Shown: one piece after another, positions 23,967 through 35,585 of the stretch
How positions within the stretch are numbered: position 1 is the first letter of the stretch
Layout: every line of letters begins with the position of its first letter
Assembly (NCBI RefSeq): GCF_963583255.1
Contig: NC_084813.1
Location: 19,679,002 to 19,743,001, forward strand
DNA length: 64,000 nt
Source of the DNA: Pyrus communis
Lineage: Eukaryota > Streptophyta > Magnoliopsida > Rosales > Rosaceae
Reading direction: 5' to 3'
Notes under the pieces: model-generated
What the model saw: only the letters and a program-made list of their open reading frames with translations
What the model was told of the DNA's origin: nothing
The model's database searches: none
Translations under genes and position numbers: made by a program

Positions 23967-26942
23967 ATGAGGAAGAGGGAGAGGGAGAATCCATGTGGGG
24001 TTTGTGGGCACTATCACAAATACGAAGAAGGGGAGGTCTGTGGGGTCTGCGGCCATCGAATGCCGGCGGTTTCTGAGAGAACTTCGATCCAAGTTAGTGC
24101 TTTTCCGTCTGAGATCCTGCCGGAGTTCCTCTATTTGGGCAGCTACGATAACGCTTCTCGCTCTGAACTTCTCAAGACTCAGGGAATCTCTCGTGTCCTA
24201 AATGTAAGATTTTGTACTTTTGATTTGTATGTTTTGGTTATAGGATTGTGAATACGATACTGCGTTTCTGGTTCGGTTTTGCTATTTGGAATGGATCAGT
24301 TTGGTTTATAGGTTCGATTTCTGTAGCCGAATTTGTTTTCGTATGTTGATTTGTGCAAATTAGTTGTGCTTTTGGAGAACTGTATTTATGATGGATAAGA
24401 GATGCCAAAGCTGAAATTTTATCTGCGGTATGAGGAAGTGCTTTTGTTGCATTGTTTATGTAAATAATTGGGAAGTCAATGAGATAGCTGCAAGAGCATC
24501 CATCGTTAAACGGAATGGTTGAGATCAAAAGTTAGCTTGTCTCTTAGATTGAAGTAGTTGGCTGTTGAGATAGATAGCGGAACATGAAGAGGCGAATGGT
24601 AGCATCCAAGGATAAGCTGCGTAGTGGTCATATAGGTGGTTAACTCCTCTGCAATAGAAGATATAATTTCATATGAGAAGTAAGAAAGGTGGATTAAGGC
24701 TGTGTCTAGGGTTATGAATAGATATGGACTTGGATAATGAATTAGTTTTCACTATTTGGCCTTGAAGATTTATGATCATTGGGTTGATTTTGATGATCTT
24801 TGCTACTGAGCTAATATTTGTAGATTACTTGTTGTGTTGTGTTGGTTGAAATAGTGATTCAGTCTCCAACAATCGAAGTCTTGACATTCTGGTGTGATGT
24901 TTTTCTCCCTCTATATGCAGACGGTTCCTGCTTGTCAAAATCTCTACAAGAACTCCTTCACTTATCACTACCTCCAAGATGACAAGATTTTGCAATTTGA
25001 GGATGCAAATCAATTTTTAGGTGTGTACTTTCTCTTTTTTACCATAATAAATTCACATATGTTGTTTAATGTATTCTAGATTTCAGCACGTTATATGGTT
25101 ATGATTCTGGGATATTTGGCTCATAATTTTCACTAATACAGATTTGCCTTTCAAACTCAGTCTTCATATATAGCTGTCGTGACCTACTGTTTGCATCATT
25201 TGCTGACATGCACACATTTAACATATTGTTCGCTGTTGCTTTCAGTTTAGTTGAGTACATTTGCTACTTCAATTGGTTCATAGTTTTTCTATGGATTTCC
25301 CTCCTGGCATAGTATTTAAGTCAAAGAACGTACGGAGCCACTGAAACTTGGTTACGGGAACATTAAGATATTTGTGTTGGTGGGTTCTTTAATGTGGGAT
25401 CTTTATATGTTAACGGATTGGAATTTGATGAATAGGATTATTAATAGTTTTTTATTTTTGGTGATTGGATGGTTTAGGGTTAAATTTGATATGTTTCCCA
25501 GACCTTTTCCTTGGCCTTGTTTTGATCATTATGATAACACGACACAGAAAGCTTTCTTGATTCACACTTACCTAATTGCCCCCTTGTTTAAGTTCTTGCT
25601 TTATTTGACCAAATATCTGAATTCACCTGTCACATTCTGGTACCGTCCACTGGTTCAGTGGATTTGCAACCTTATAGGTTTACATGTCAGCTTCCCAATT
25701 GAGAATTAGAATCAAGATATGGACAAAGTCAATAATGAGACGGACTGGCAGTCTAGCACCTTTCTGATAATTTGTTGGAAGAATATTTATTTTAATCTTA
25801 AATTGATCAATTTTAGATGAGCTAAGTGAACCACATTCTACTAGGTTGTTAATATGAAAAATAACTAGTTCACGCTCTGCAGTTACTGAGCTATTGTGCG
25901 TTTTGATAGCAGAACATCACTGAAGTGATTTATAGCATTTAATTACTGTAACCGACCTGAAAATTTTAATACTTATTAGTGAATGGCTTCGCTATTGAAT
26001 TTCAGAATTGCTGATGCTAGCTTGGATATTCTTAGTATAATTAGCATTTCAAAATTTGCATTGTTTGCTTATTGAAGTGAAACTGTGCTTAATCTTGTAG
26101 AGCAATGTGAAAGGGACAAGGCTCGCGTTTTAGTACACTGCATGTCAGGGCAAAAGAGGTGAATTACTGAAAATGATATTTTTTTTTGTTTTAGTTTATG
26201 TCTAGAGTGTTCCATAAATAGTGGATCACATAGCCTATGCAATTAATATATTGCTAAACCACCAGCCTATTGGTTTTTATGAAATATTAATCATCAAATT
26301 TTTTGTTTGTTTTTGAGATAATAACTATGTTCATTTTTGCAGGTCTCCGGCTATTGTAATTGCTTATTTGATGAAATCTAGAGGATGGAGACTAGCACTG
26401 AGTTACCAGTGGGTGAAAGAACGGAGACCAGCTGTTGAATTAACTGAAGGTATGCAATGAAGGTCTGTTTCAGCATTTCTTAGAAGGAGCAGAATGCAAA
26501 TGGTGGACTGCCATGTTTGTCAAGCCTTCTGAATATTACCTAGCAATGTTCGTGCATGAAAGTAGTGCCCACTTGTTCTGGACAATTATCCTTCCTCTGA
26601 CTTTCATTTGTGTTTGTGGATGCAGCTTATTACCGGCAACTGCAGGAGTATGAGGAAAAGATTTTTGGATCAACTGATAAGAGCAACCCAACCCTGCCAG
26701 CCTTCCCACCGGCAGCTGCACCTTTGTTTAGCTTTGGCTTCCCAAGACCCAATAATCCAGTTCCCGTCCCTACATTTAACAATGTTGGTGCTACCTCTGT
26801 TTTCGCCCGGCCTCCCTTAGACATTCCTCCTCAAGACTTTACATTCGGAGCCAGCCAGCCTCAAAATAACATCTCAGCAAGTGCTTTCGGTGCAAACCCG
26901 CAGAATTCAAACCCCTGTGATATTCCAATGGATGGTTCTTGA
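23967..26942 (+). CDS. IBR5: IBR5-like dual-specificity protein phosphatase
   Basis: Exons: 23967-24203, 24921-25020, 26101-26158, 26343-26449 and 26626-26942, totalling 819 nt (272 aa). The start MRKRERENPCGVCGHYHKYEEGE is the IBR5 N-terminus, with Cys/His pairs resembling a small zinc-binding module. Next come FPSEILPEFLYLGSYDNASR and the catalytic P-loop VHCMSGQKRSPA, an HCx5R signature with the catalytic Cys at about residue 130. The P-loop is split by the intron after 26158. The tail is Pro/Phe/Asn-rich. In Arabidopsis IBR5 dephosphorylates MPK12 and modulates auxin and ABA responses. The leader is pyrimidine-rich; the long intron 2 (25021-26100) has no recognised insertion. LpxB and mtKAS nearby fit the recalled At2g04540-04560 order. 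Confidence 0.95.
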
Positions 26943-27028
26943 GTTTTCCTGTTTCTTAAACCCCTTTTGCGGATCAAACTGTTGGAGCAAAGTATCCCGA
27001 CTCGGATGAGTTTTATTTATATCTGGAT

Positions 27029-27205
27029 GTAAAGTGGGAGTGACTGCTCATACTTTGTGTAAAGTGGGAGTGACTGCTCATACTTTTTAAGCTTATAAGA
27101 TTTGACAGGGTGATAAGGGAAGTTGTCATTTTCTTTCGTGCTCATACTTTTTAAGCTTATAAGATTTGACAGGGTGATAAAGGAAGTTGTCATTTTCTTT
27201 CTTTG
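27029..27205. repeat. Two nested tandem duplications in the IBR5 3' region
   Basis: A 30 bp unit (aaagtgggagtgactgctca...) is repeated at 27031 and 27061. A 64 bp unit starting 'gctcatactttttaagctta' follows at 27076 and again at 27140, nearly identical. Both probably lie in or just after the IBR5 3'UTR. Confidence 0.85.
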
Positions 27206-27602
27206 GTTTCAGTTCTGTAAGTGGAGTTGTATTTCATCATTAACGCATGATCCATTAATACAAAAGTTATCTTTCGCTAGATGCACTTTTGTTTTTGGGT
27301 GTGTTATTGCAAACGCAAATGCAGTTCGAACTTGAGACCTCTTCGTGTATATCTAGTAAGATAAGTAACACTCTGCCGAAAACTAGTTGGTGAGCGGCGT
27401 GTGACGGGCAGTGAGCAGCGTCGAAATATAAAACAGCCATTTTTATTTTTATTACAATGTTCACCTGACATGATTTTATGCCCAGTAATCATATACACAA
27501 CGATTGTTCTACAGCCAAGCCAAGCATGCATTACATATTTACATGAGACGCAACACAATAGAGATCACAGAGAGACAGAGCACTCTTTGCTTGGAAATGT
27601 CT
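27206..27602. other. Spacer between IBR5 and the convergent Ubl-PUB gene
   Basis: Non-coding. It must hold the 3'UTRs of both convergent genes. Small open frames here show no family resemblance. Confidence 0.5.
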
Positions 27603-29761
27603 TCAGGAAATACATGTCTCAAGGGTGGACTTGGCAAGCCATAATAATCCCGGATCATCCTGCTTCAGCACAAGATAAGTCTCTTGTTTTCCATCCATGA
27701 CGCTTTCGTTGAAGCCAATCGGAAGAAGGAATTCCATGGCAGCTGTTATTGCAAAATTGAAAAACGGCAAAACAAAAAAGTTTATCATGAAGCTACAGTA
27801 GCTCGATCATTAGACCGTCCTGGGATTATTATCCAACCCTTCAGGGTTCCCATTTAAAGATGGGAAAATTTCACCAAGCCAGATCAATAAATACGGAATC
27901 TAAATGTAGAGGAAGTTGCATACCTTTGTAGTTTGCCACATTCCTTTGGATTGTGAAGTTCACCTGCAATGTATATCCATCGCTATTAGGAGAAATGTTT
28001 AAGAGGAAACTCCACCTGTTCAAGCTAAATTTAATGAAAGATTATCACTGGTAACAATGTCCATACCTTGAGAAGTTTCCTGTATTTCGTCTCACCTGGG
28101 TGTTCGAGCACATTCCTACAAAAAAAAAAAAAGTGTATGAATAAGCCACAATCAACATCTCAATGCACAAAGGTTTACAGATGACCCAACAATGCATCTT
28201 CTATTAACTTCATGTGCTACCTGAGTTCTACATTGCTTCAGAGCAACAAGTTCAATATAACTGCGACCCTATCACATGGTGTTTCTAAAAAGATTAAACC
28301 AGCTGGTATACGCTGCCTGGAACTTTTTACGTGTATGGAGAAAGGCTACAAGTTAATCAAACTAAACTACTATACCTTATTATCTTAAAGATAGTTTGGA
28401 GGACTGTGGTAGCCTGTGCGCGATTAACCTCAGCTTCCAGCATCTTAATGTTCTCCTGCAAGCATTTACAAAAGATTGTAACAGGGTCTTGAATTCTTTG
28501 AAATTCTTGATCATCTGGATCGGGTTCATCAATCTGCATTCTGGATGTTTTCTGTGGATGCACCAAATTAGCATCAGGATCAGGCTCTGCCCGAGTGACT
28601 CCATTTGACTGGGAATCATCAGGATCAGGTTCATTATAAGCCTTCCTTGGATCGTCTTCATGTTTGATGGTTTCAGTAACCAAAGAACTGTCGTGGTTAG
28701 GTCTTATGATATTTCTACAGGAACTATATCCTAAATTATCCGCTTTTGCATCCTCGGCATCAGGATCAGGTTCGTCCACATTATTCCTAGGTCTTATGAT
28801 ATTTCTACAGGAACTATATCCTAAATTATCTGCTTTTGCATCCTCGGCATCAGGATCAGGTTCGTCCACATTATTCCTTGCTTGCCCCCTGCTTTCCATA
28901 ATATCCATATTATCAGGATCTGGTTCTTCACGAGACTCGGTCCCTGCTAACTCAGGTTGACAGATCATAGACTCGCTGAATTCTTTTCCAAATAAGGTCC
29001 CGCTTCCCGTAAATTGAGATGATGATTCATCAGTGCCCTGAGAATCATGAGGACTGGGCTCAAACTTGTTCTGATTGTCAGACAGGGCATCAGGATCAGG
29101 CTCCATATCAGGGTTCTTCTGCAGTTTGTGTGAACTTCCAACCTCCAAGTTTGCCTTTGCATTTTGTAAAACTTCATCAACCTCGTTTTCAGACACTCCC
29201 ATCATTCTGATGGACTTTCCCTGAAAAAGAACAAATCAATCAGTTAGCATGCAAGAACTCCAAAAGTTCAGTTATAGACATTCAATCCATCAAAATTACA
29301 TCCATCTTATCCCCTTCAATACATTCATTGCACGTATTCATTTATGAAACTTGAATAGAAATTAGAAGGGCTCTAAAGTTTTCTTGTCGTGCAAGTCACT
29401 CACATAAAGCTTCTGATAGGGCAGTTATCGCGTCACAAAGACAAGTAGAACCACCAAACTCCAAAAGCAGTAGCAAATAGCAATATCTAGGTAACTGTTT
29501 TAAGTATTCAGAAGATACCTCAACGAATGAAGCTTCCTGTAAACTCAAGTTCCGATGCTCATCAGAGAAAGGAGACAACATTTTCGAGCTTTTATCGGAA
29601 AACTTTGGAACAATTAGCCTCATCGTATCTGCTTTAACATCCGTTAACTTTTGCAGTTCGTGCCCGAGATCCTTAAGAGTGGCACCCGAATGGATCTTCA
29701 CATCAAACCTCTTTCCTCTCCATAAGACCCAAAGATTGTGCTCCGCTCGTGGATCTTCCAT
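27603..29761 (-). CDS. Ubiquitin-like plus PUB domain protein; WLM protease domain absent
   Basis: Exons: 29761-29519, 29220-28376, 28115-28067, 27963-27924 and 27742-27603, totalling 1,317 nt (438 aa) with all phases closing. Residues ~8-90 are a ubiquitin-like domain (LWRGKRFDVKI, LKDLGHELQKLT, SIRMMGVSENEVDEVL). Residues ~107-320 are an acidic linker with seven EPDPD motifs. Residues ~325-415 resemble a PUB/PUG domain (IFCKCLQENIKML, TVLQTIFKIIRNVLEHP), which in other proteins binds the p97/Cdc48 tail. Plant relatives as I recall them (At5g35690 type) have a WLM zinc-metalloprotease domain with a HExxH-type motif between Ubl and linker, probably for DNA-protein crosslink repair as in yeast Wss1. 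Here the frame runs from QNAKANL directly into EVGSSHK with no such motif. It may be an adaptor-like remnant. No stops or frameshifts. Confidence 0.88.
28701..28880 (-). repeat. In-frame 90 bp tandem duplication in the Ubl-PUB gene
   Basis: Two 90 bp copies (28701-28790 and 28791-28880) differ at only about two bases. Each encodes the same 30 residues around NNVDEPDPDAEDAKADNLGY, adding one EPDPD motif. The exact 30-codon length keeps the frame; the near identity indicates a recent event. Confidence 0.95.
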
Positions 29762-31292
29762 GTTATCCTACAAACCCAAATATTTCAACTTTTAATACAT
29801 AACAATGCATCTAGAACTACCAATAAACCAAAATTACCAGTCTTTTTAATATCCCAAAGGAAGAATAATCATTTTTTCAGTTCCACCATCAAAATATTAA
29901 AAACCCACATAAAGTTTTGAACTTTATCCACTGACAAAAAAAACCCAACAAAACCCACATAAAATTCATCTCAAATTTCAACGAAAATCAGCTCCAGGCT
30001 AAGAAATTTGAGAAATGGGCACACAGTTTTCACAGAAATAAATGAAGTAGATTGAATTGAACAGAGATTTTCGGAACTAATTAAGCATTAATCATAGAGA
30101 TTATGGAAGCATAATCCGTAATTTAAGAAAGATGACTTACTCAGATTATGATCGAGCTCTCTCTGGTTTTTCTGAGAAGCGGATTTTCTGAGAATTGGCT
30201 TTGTCCTAAATATCAGGCAAAAATGCTTTTGGCATCAAAAAAGTAAAATAATTTCGACGATCAATTGGTTGCATAGGCATGCGAGCGTAGGATAAAAGGC
30301 GGCGTACTTTAGTGATTATGGTTGGGATTGCCGCTACAATTAACGGATGTGCGTCGTTGACCTCGCGTTACGTACGTGCTGGCGTATCGCCATCGGGATC
30401 AGTGCGAAGAGAAACTGCAACTATGTTGACTGAACACATTTCCTAGATTTTTCTTTTTTCTTTTTTCTTTTTAATCAAATTTTCGAGCATTTTCTTGGGA
30501 CGTAGCCCTTAATGCTAAACCATCCATATCAACTAACTCCTAGTGTGACCAACGGCTTAATGATTAAATTGTTTTTATCAGATAATACTAATAACATTCT
30601 CATTTGAACCTTCTCATTCTAATTTCTCAACTCGGTTTTATTTCTCATCCTGCAATATTATACGATATGATTTGAATTATCTATTTTCTAGGCGAGGTTT
30701 TAAGAATCATTTATGCAAAAAATTAATCAAATTCGAGGTCGTTTAGTCAAATCAACTGTTATTGAATAAATAAACTATGTTTTTCACTTACACATTAATA
30801 GTTTTTACAATGTTAATTATAGTTAAAAGATTTCATTGTTGATTTTTTATAAAATTAATCTTTAGAAAGTACAACTAGAAGATATGAGCGAGAATGTTGT
30901 CATCCCATATTTTCCCAATCTTCTTCGTGATATTATCCTTGTTATTAATAACTAATGAGGAATATAAAGTTTTATAAATCCCCTAGTTAAGTTACATTCT
31001 TTGCGTTTCCAGGATTAGGTTTATTCAGCTTTACAGCTAGCAGCAAAATCTGCAAACACAGGACATGTACTGAAAGAAAGTAGACGAACATTTTTTTTCT
31101 CTAGGCACATAGCCCTTGTTAGTGCCTGCATACCAGCAATGGCCTAAGCCAAACAAGGGGAGCTCCATCTTCGAGTGTGGGGATAAATACTCTTTACCAT
31201 GGAATTAGGCTTTTCTCAATAGCTTGCATGCGCTTTGTGTAAATGTGCCGAATAAAGATGTCGCTTTGTATAAACAAAATTTATGCTACAAT
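29762..31292. other. Upstream region of Ubl-PUB gene and left flank of Copia element
   Basis: 29.76-30.25 kb should hold the leader and promoter of the minus-strand Ubl-PUB gene. A GC-richer patch (30290-30410) contains no supported exon. The stretch 31070-31290 ends in 'aataaagatg'-like sequence just before the LTR but shows no coding frame. Confidence 0.45.
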
Positions 31293-31578
31293 TGTTATAA
31301 ATAGGCAAAAGTTAGAGAGATAACCTTTACTAGTGACAGAAGCGAATCATGTGTAAAATATCACAATGTAACTATAACACAAGGAGATGATAAATAAAAG
31401 AGGGAGGTATAGATACTGATGTTATTGATCTTTTCTTCCTCTTAGTATTTTGATAGTACACATAGCGCTCTATTTATAGAGCAACTCCAGCACACACCTT
31501 TTGAAAATACAATCCTCATTCATTTCCCAAGTCCACATTACTGTGTGGACATTCATTAACCCACAAATATTTTCAACA
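31293..31578 (-). repeat. Copia 3' LTR
   Basis: Pairs with 37312-37595. On the element's sense strand it begins TGTTGAAAATATTTGTGGG and ends TTTATAACA. A polypurine tract (sense 'ccaagggggat') abuts its inner edge at about 31579-31590. Confidence 0.93.
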
Positions 31579-31609
31579 ATCCCCCTTGGGATGCCCACTT
31601 ATCAACATC

Positions 31610-31800
31610 AGTTGTCTCGTTAAAACCTTGCTCGGAAAAACCCAATGGGAAAAAACCATAGGAAAGGAAAAAGAGTACAACTTTACGTGGATTGTTGATA
31701 TAGTGTTAAATATGCTTATGTTGCCTCGTTAAAACCTTGGTAGGAAAAACCTAGTGGGAAAAACCCTAATTAATGGAAAAAGAGTACAACATACATGTAT
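31610..31800 (-). repeat. Imperfect tandem repeat between RNase H and 3' LTR of the Copia element
   Basis: Two copies of a block built on 'ctcgttaaaaccttg' then 'ggaaaaacccaatgggaaaa' and 'ggaaaaagagtacaac' begin near 31616 and 31726. Non-coding. Confidence 0.8.
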
Positions 31801-32336
31801 CATGGATGCTCCCCCTGATATGTATCTCTTCCTGATTCCACATTTTCCAAATTTATCTGATTGGTAAGTTGACATAATCCGATACTTTGCACTAACTTCT
31901 GAAACGTGCACTTTGGTAGAGATTTGGTGAACAAGTTTGCCAGATTTTCATTGGAATGGATTTGTTTGATTTCAATAACTTTAGCTTTCTGAAGCTCATG
32001 TGCACTGAAAAACTTTGGAGGTATATGTTTAGTCTTATCGCCTTTGATGAATCCTTCCTTCGTTTGGGCAACATAGGCTGCATTATCTTCATGGATGATA
32101 GTTGGATTGTCTGTCTTCGAAGTTAGACCACATGAATTCCGAATATGATGGATCATTGATCTTAACCAAGAACATTCACGATTTGCTTCATGTAAAGCAA
32201 GTATTTCTGAGTGATTTAAAGATGCAGCAACTAATGTTTGCTTTGTTGAGCACCATAAGATTGATGTATCTCCATTCTTGAACACATATCCAGTTTGTGA
32301 GTGGGCTTTATGCGAATCAAGAGAGAAAACCAGCAT
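31800..32336 (-). pseudogene. Copia RNase H region
   Basis: Contains SLDSHKAHSQTGYVFKNGD, KQTLVAASLNHSEILALHEA and ECSWLRSMIHHI, the ribonuclease H region at the end of Copia pol. It is the longest intact piece of pol here but is separated from the RT by stops. Confidence 0.9.
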
Positions 32337-32414
32337 TTATATATCCAACAAAGACCTGGTTATTTGTGGATTTCTTTGAGTAGAAGAGACCCATGTCTAC
32401 TGTCCACGAAGGTA

Positions 32415-33513
32415 TCACAATACATCTTTGATTCTCTTCCAATTACAAATTGTTGGAGCAAAGCTATACCTTGATAACAAGTTGACTGAAAAAGCTATAT
32501 CTGGTCTAGTACATTGTTCTAAATATAATAAAGCACATATTGCACTCAGATATGATACTTCTGGACCAAGAACCACTTCAACATCTTCTTTTGGACGGAA
32601 TGGATCTTTCTTAATGTCCAGAGAACGAACGATCATTGGCGTGCTGAGTGGATAAGCCTTGTCCATGCCAAATCGCTTCAGGATTTTTTCAATGTAAGTT
32701 GATTGGTGGACCAAAATTCCACTAGCACAATGCTCGATTTGCAGGGCGAGATAATATTTTGTTTTTCCAAAGTCTTTCATTTCAAATTCGTTTTTCAGAT
32801 ATTCAGCAGTTTTATTGAGCTCTTCAAGAGTTCTAACTAGGTTCATATCATCGACATATATTAACACTATAGCAAATCCAGAGTTGGATTTCTTAATGAA
32901 CACGCAAGGGCAAATGACATTGTTGATATACCCTTATTTGATCAAATATTCACTGAGACGATTATACCACATTCGTCCAGATTGTTTCAATCCATACAAT
33001 GATTACCTTAATTTGATTGAGAGCATACATTGTGGTTTGTTAGTTGTTTCAGGCAACTTAAGTCCTTCTGGGACTTTCATATATATCAGTATCTAATTCT
33101 CCATATAGATACGTGATGATGACATCTATAAGTCGCATGTCAAGTTTTTTTGAAACCACTAAACTTATTAAGTAACGGAAAGTAATTGCATCCATTACAA
33201 GAGAGTATGTTTCCTCATAATCAATTCCAAGTCTTTGCGAAAAACCTTGTGCAACGAGTCGTGCTTTATATATTGCAATCTCGTTTTTCTCATTTCGCTT
33301 TCTTATGAATACTTATTTGTAACCCACGAGGTTTATACCAGGTGGGGTTTGGACTATCGGTCCAAAAACATTTAGCCTTTCCAAGCAATTTAATTTTGCT
33401 TGGATTGCATCTTTCCACTTAGGCCAATCTTGTATCTGTTTGCCTTCATCGACAGAGCGGGGCTCAATATCATCACTTAATATGATTTCGGTGGCTACTG
33501 TGAATGCGAACAT
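32415..33513 (-). pseudogene. Copia reverse transcriptase region, disrupted
   Basis: A fragment at 33513-33313 (ATEIILSDDIEPRSVDEG, WKDAIQAKLNCLERLNVF) is the segment entering the RT. A second at 32903-32415 carries the catalytic motif VLIYVDDMNLV and EFEMKDFGKTKYYLALQIE. Between them the frame is broken repeatedly. Confidence 0.9.
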
Positions 33514-33715
33514 ATCGTCGATGATTATTTCATTACAATCCTACAATTCATTAGTACAAGAATAATTTATAGAGATTTCTTTGCTTTCATGTACCTCTGT
33601 TTCTTCAAGTACATGTGTCTCACCAAGGACTTTTTTTTTCTTCTGAAAGTATAAAATCATGAATTGTGGATTTGTCATTCATTTTTGCTTGTTGAATGAT
33701 TTCATTTGGATTCAG

Positions 33716-35396
33716 TTATACCCTTGTCTTTCTCTTTCGAGGGGATGAATATTTTGAACCTGGAAGTCTACCACGCTTCAGGCGTGCACCAGATGAATCA
33801 TTCGCTACCACTTTATTTTGTCCAACAGGGACATCAATTCTTGCAGGTGCATTTGCAGCTGATATATATGATTTTGTCACTTTCATAGTATCGTTAAATG
33901 CATCTGGCATTTGATTAGTAATACTTTGAAGATGAACGATTCTTTTGACTTCGTTTTCACATTGAGTGCTACGTAGATCAAAATGAGATAAGGTGGGAAC
34001 AACCCATGTCAGCTCTTGCCGTTCTTCTGGAATGGTCTTTTCTCTCCCTAATGATGGGAAGACAGTCTCATCAAAGTGACAATCAGCAAAACGAGCTGTA
34101 AACATATCACCTGTCAAGGGTTCCAAATATCTAATGATAGACGGTGAATCAAAACCCACATAAATTATCGGTCTGCGCTGAGATCCCATCTTAGTGCGTT
34201 GTGGTGGTGCACATAAACAACACAACCAAAAACTCGTAAATGTGAAATGTTTGGTTGATGCCCAAACACGAGTTATACTGAGGAGTATTGGTGGTTGGCT
34301 ATAGGTCTCAATCGAACCAATGATGCAACATGTAAGATGGCATGTCCCCATGCAGAAAGTGGCAATTTTGTTTTCCTGAGTAGAATGCGAGCTGTTAACT
34401 GAAGCCGCTTGATCAATGCTTCTGCTAAACCATTTTGAGTATGGACATGAAGAACAAGGTGTTCAACATCAATGCCCAATGTCATGCAGTAATCATCAAA
34501 AGTTTGAAACGTAAATTCACCAGCGTTATCAAGTCAATTGACTTAATGGGGTAATATGGGAACTGTGCTCGCAAATTAATTATCTGATAAAGAAGCCTCT
34601 CAAAAGCTACATTCCCAGTAGACAAGAGACAAACATGTGACCATCGGGTAAATGCATAAACCAAAACCATAAAATATCGAAATGGTCCACATGATGGTTG
34701 AATAAGCCTATAAATATCCCCTTGAATTCCTTGCAGAAATGATGGGGATTCAGCATCAACCTTTAGTTGTGATGGTTTAATTACCAACTTCCTTTGAGAA
34801 CAAGCCTTGCAAGGGTTATCATTTGAGATAGCAATGTGTCTGCTCAATAATGGATGTCCATTAGAGTTGGTAATGATCCTACGCATCATGATAGATCCTG
34901 GATGACCCAGACGGTCATGCTAAAGCATGTAAACTTTTGAATCAATGAACTTCTGGTTCATGACAGTATGTGATATAACTATCTTTATGTATGTATAATA
35001 TAATCCACTCGTCAAACCACGCAACTTCTCCAATATACCCTTCTGGGTATCATTGGAGGTAATGTATAGATACTCCATATTTTCTGCACTTTTCGTTTCA
35101 ATGTGGTATCCATTTAAACATATGTCTTTGAAACTCAACAAATTTCGAGTAGATCGAGTAGCGTACAACACATTCTGTATGGATAATATCGTTCCATTTG
35201 GTAACATAATCTGGGCTTTCTCTAAGCCTTCAATTACATCTAATTGGCTTGATATTGTTGTTACCCTTACTTTTGTAAGCATCAATCTTGAGAAATACTT
35301 TTGATCTCGAAGTATTATATGCGTGGTTGTGCTGTATGCAAGACAAATATCTCTGCGATTGCTCTTGTTTTGAGAATGGCCATAGTGCTTATCCAT
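33716..35396 (-). pseudogene. Copia protease/integrase region, disrupted
   Basis: 35396-34920 holds the protease/GAG-pre-integrase portion (DKHYGHSQNKSNRRDICLA, HIILRDQKYFS), in which the expected protease Asp appears as Tyr. 34889-34482 has integrase zinc-binding and core pieces (SNGHPLLSRHIA, ACSQRKLVIKPSQL). 34485-34273 has HTQNGLAEALIKRLQLTARI. 34351-33716 is the integrase C-terminal part. Multiple frame changes and stops. Confidence 0.88.
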
Positions 35397-35585
35397 GCCT
35401 TCTGAATAGGGATCACTGTTAAAAGAAATTTATAACAGGAAATTTAAATGCCACTTTTATTGAATTTGAAATGCTAGTTTTAAACTACAAGTTCAGTACA
35501 TCAAACATAAACGATTCAATCGAACCAGTACACTTCATTCCCCCTTTTCACAATAAAGTTTGAGACATCTAGGTACCATGTTCAA

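Noticed and set aside
28664..28960. Plus-strand frame with a repeated FLQELYPKLSAFASSASGSG
   Set aside because: The repeat is the reverse strand of the 90 bp EPDPD duplication in the Ubl-PUB gene; the minus strand carries the spliced, domain-bearing gene.
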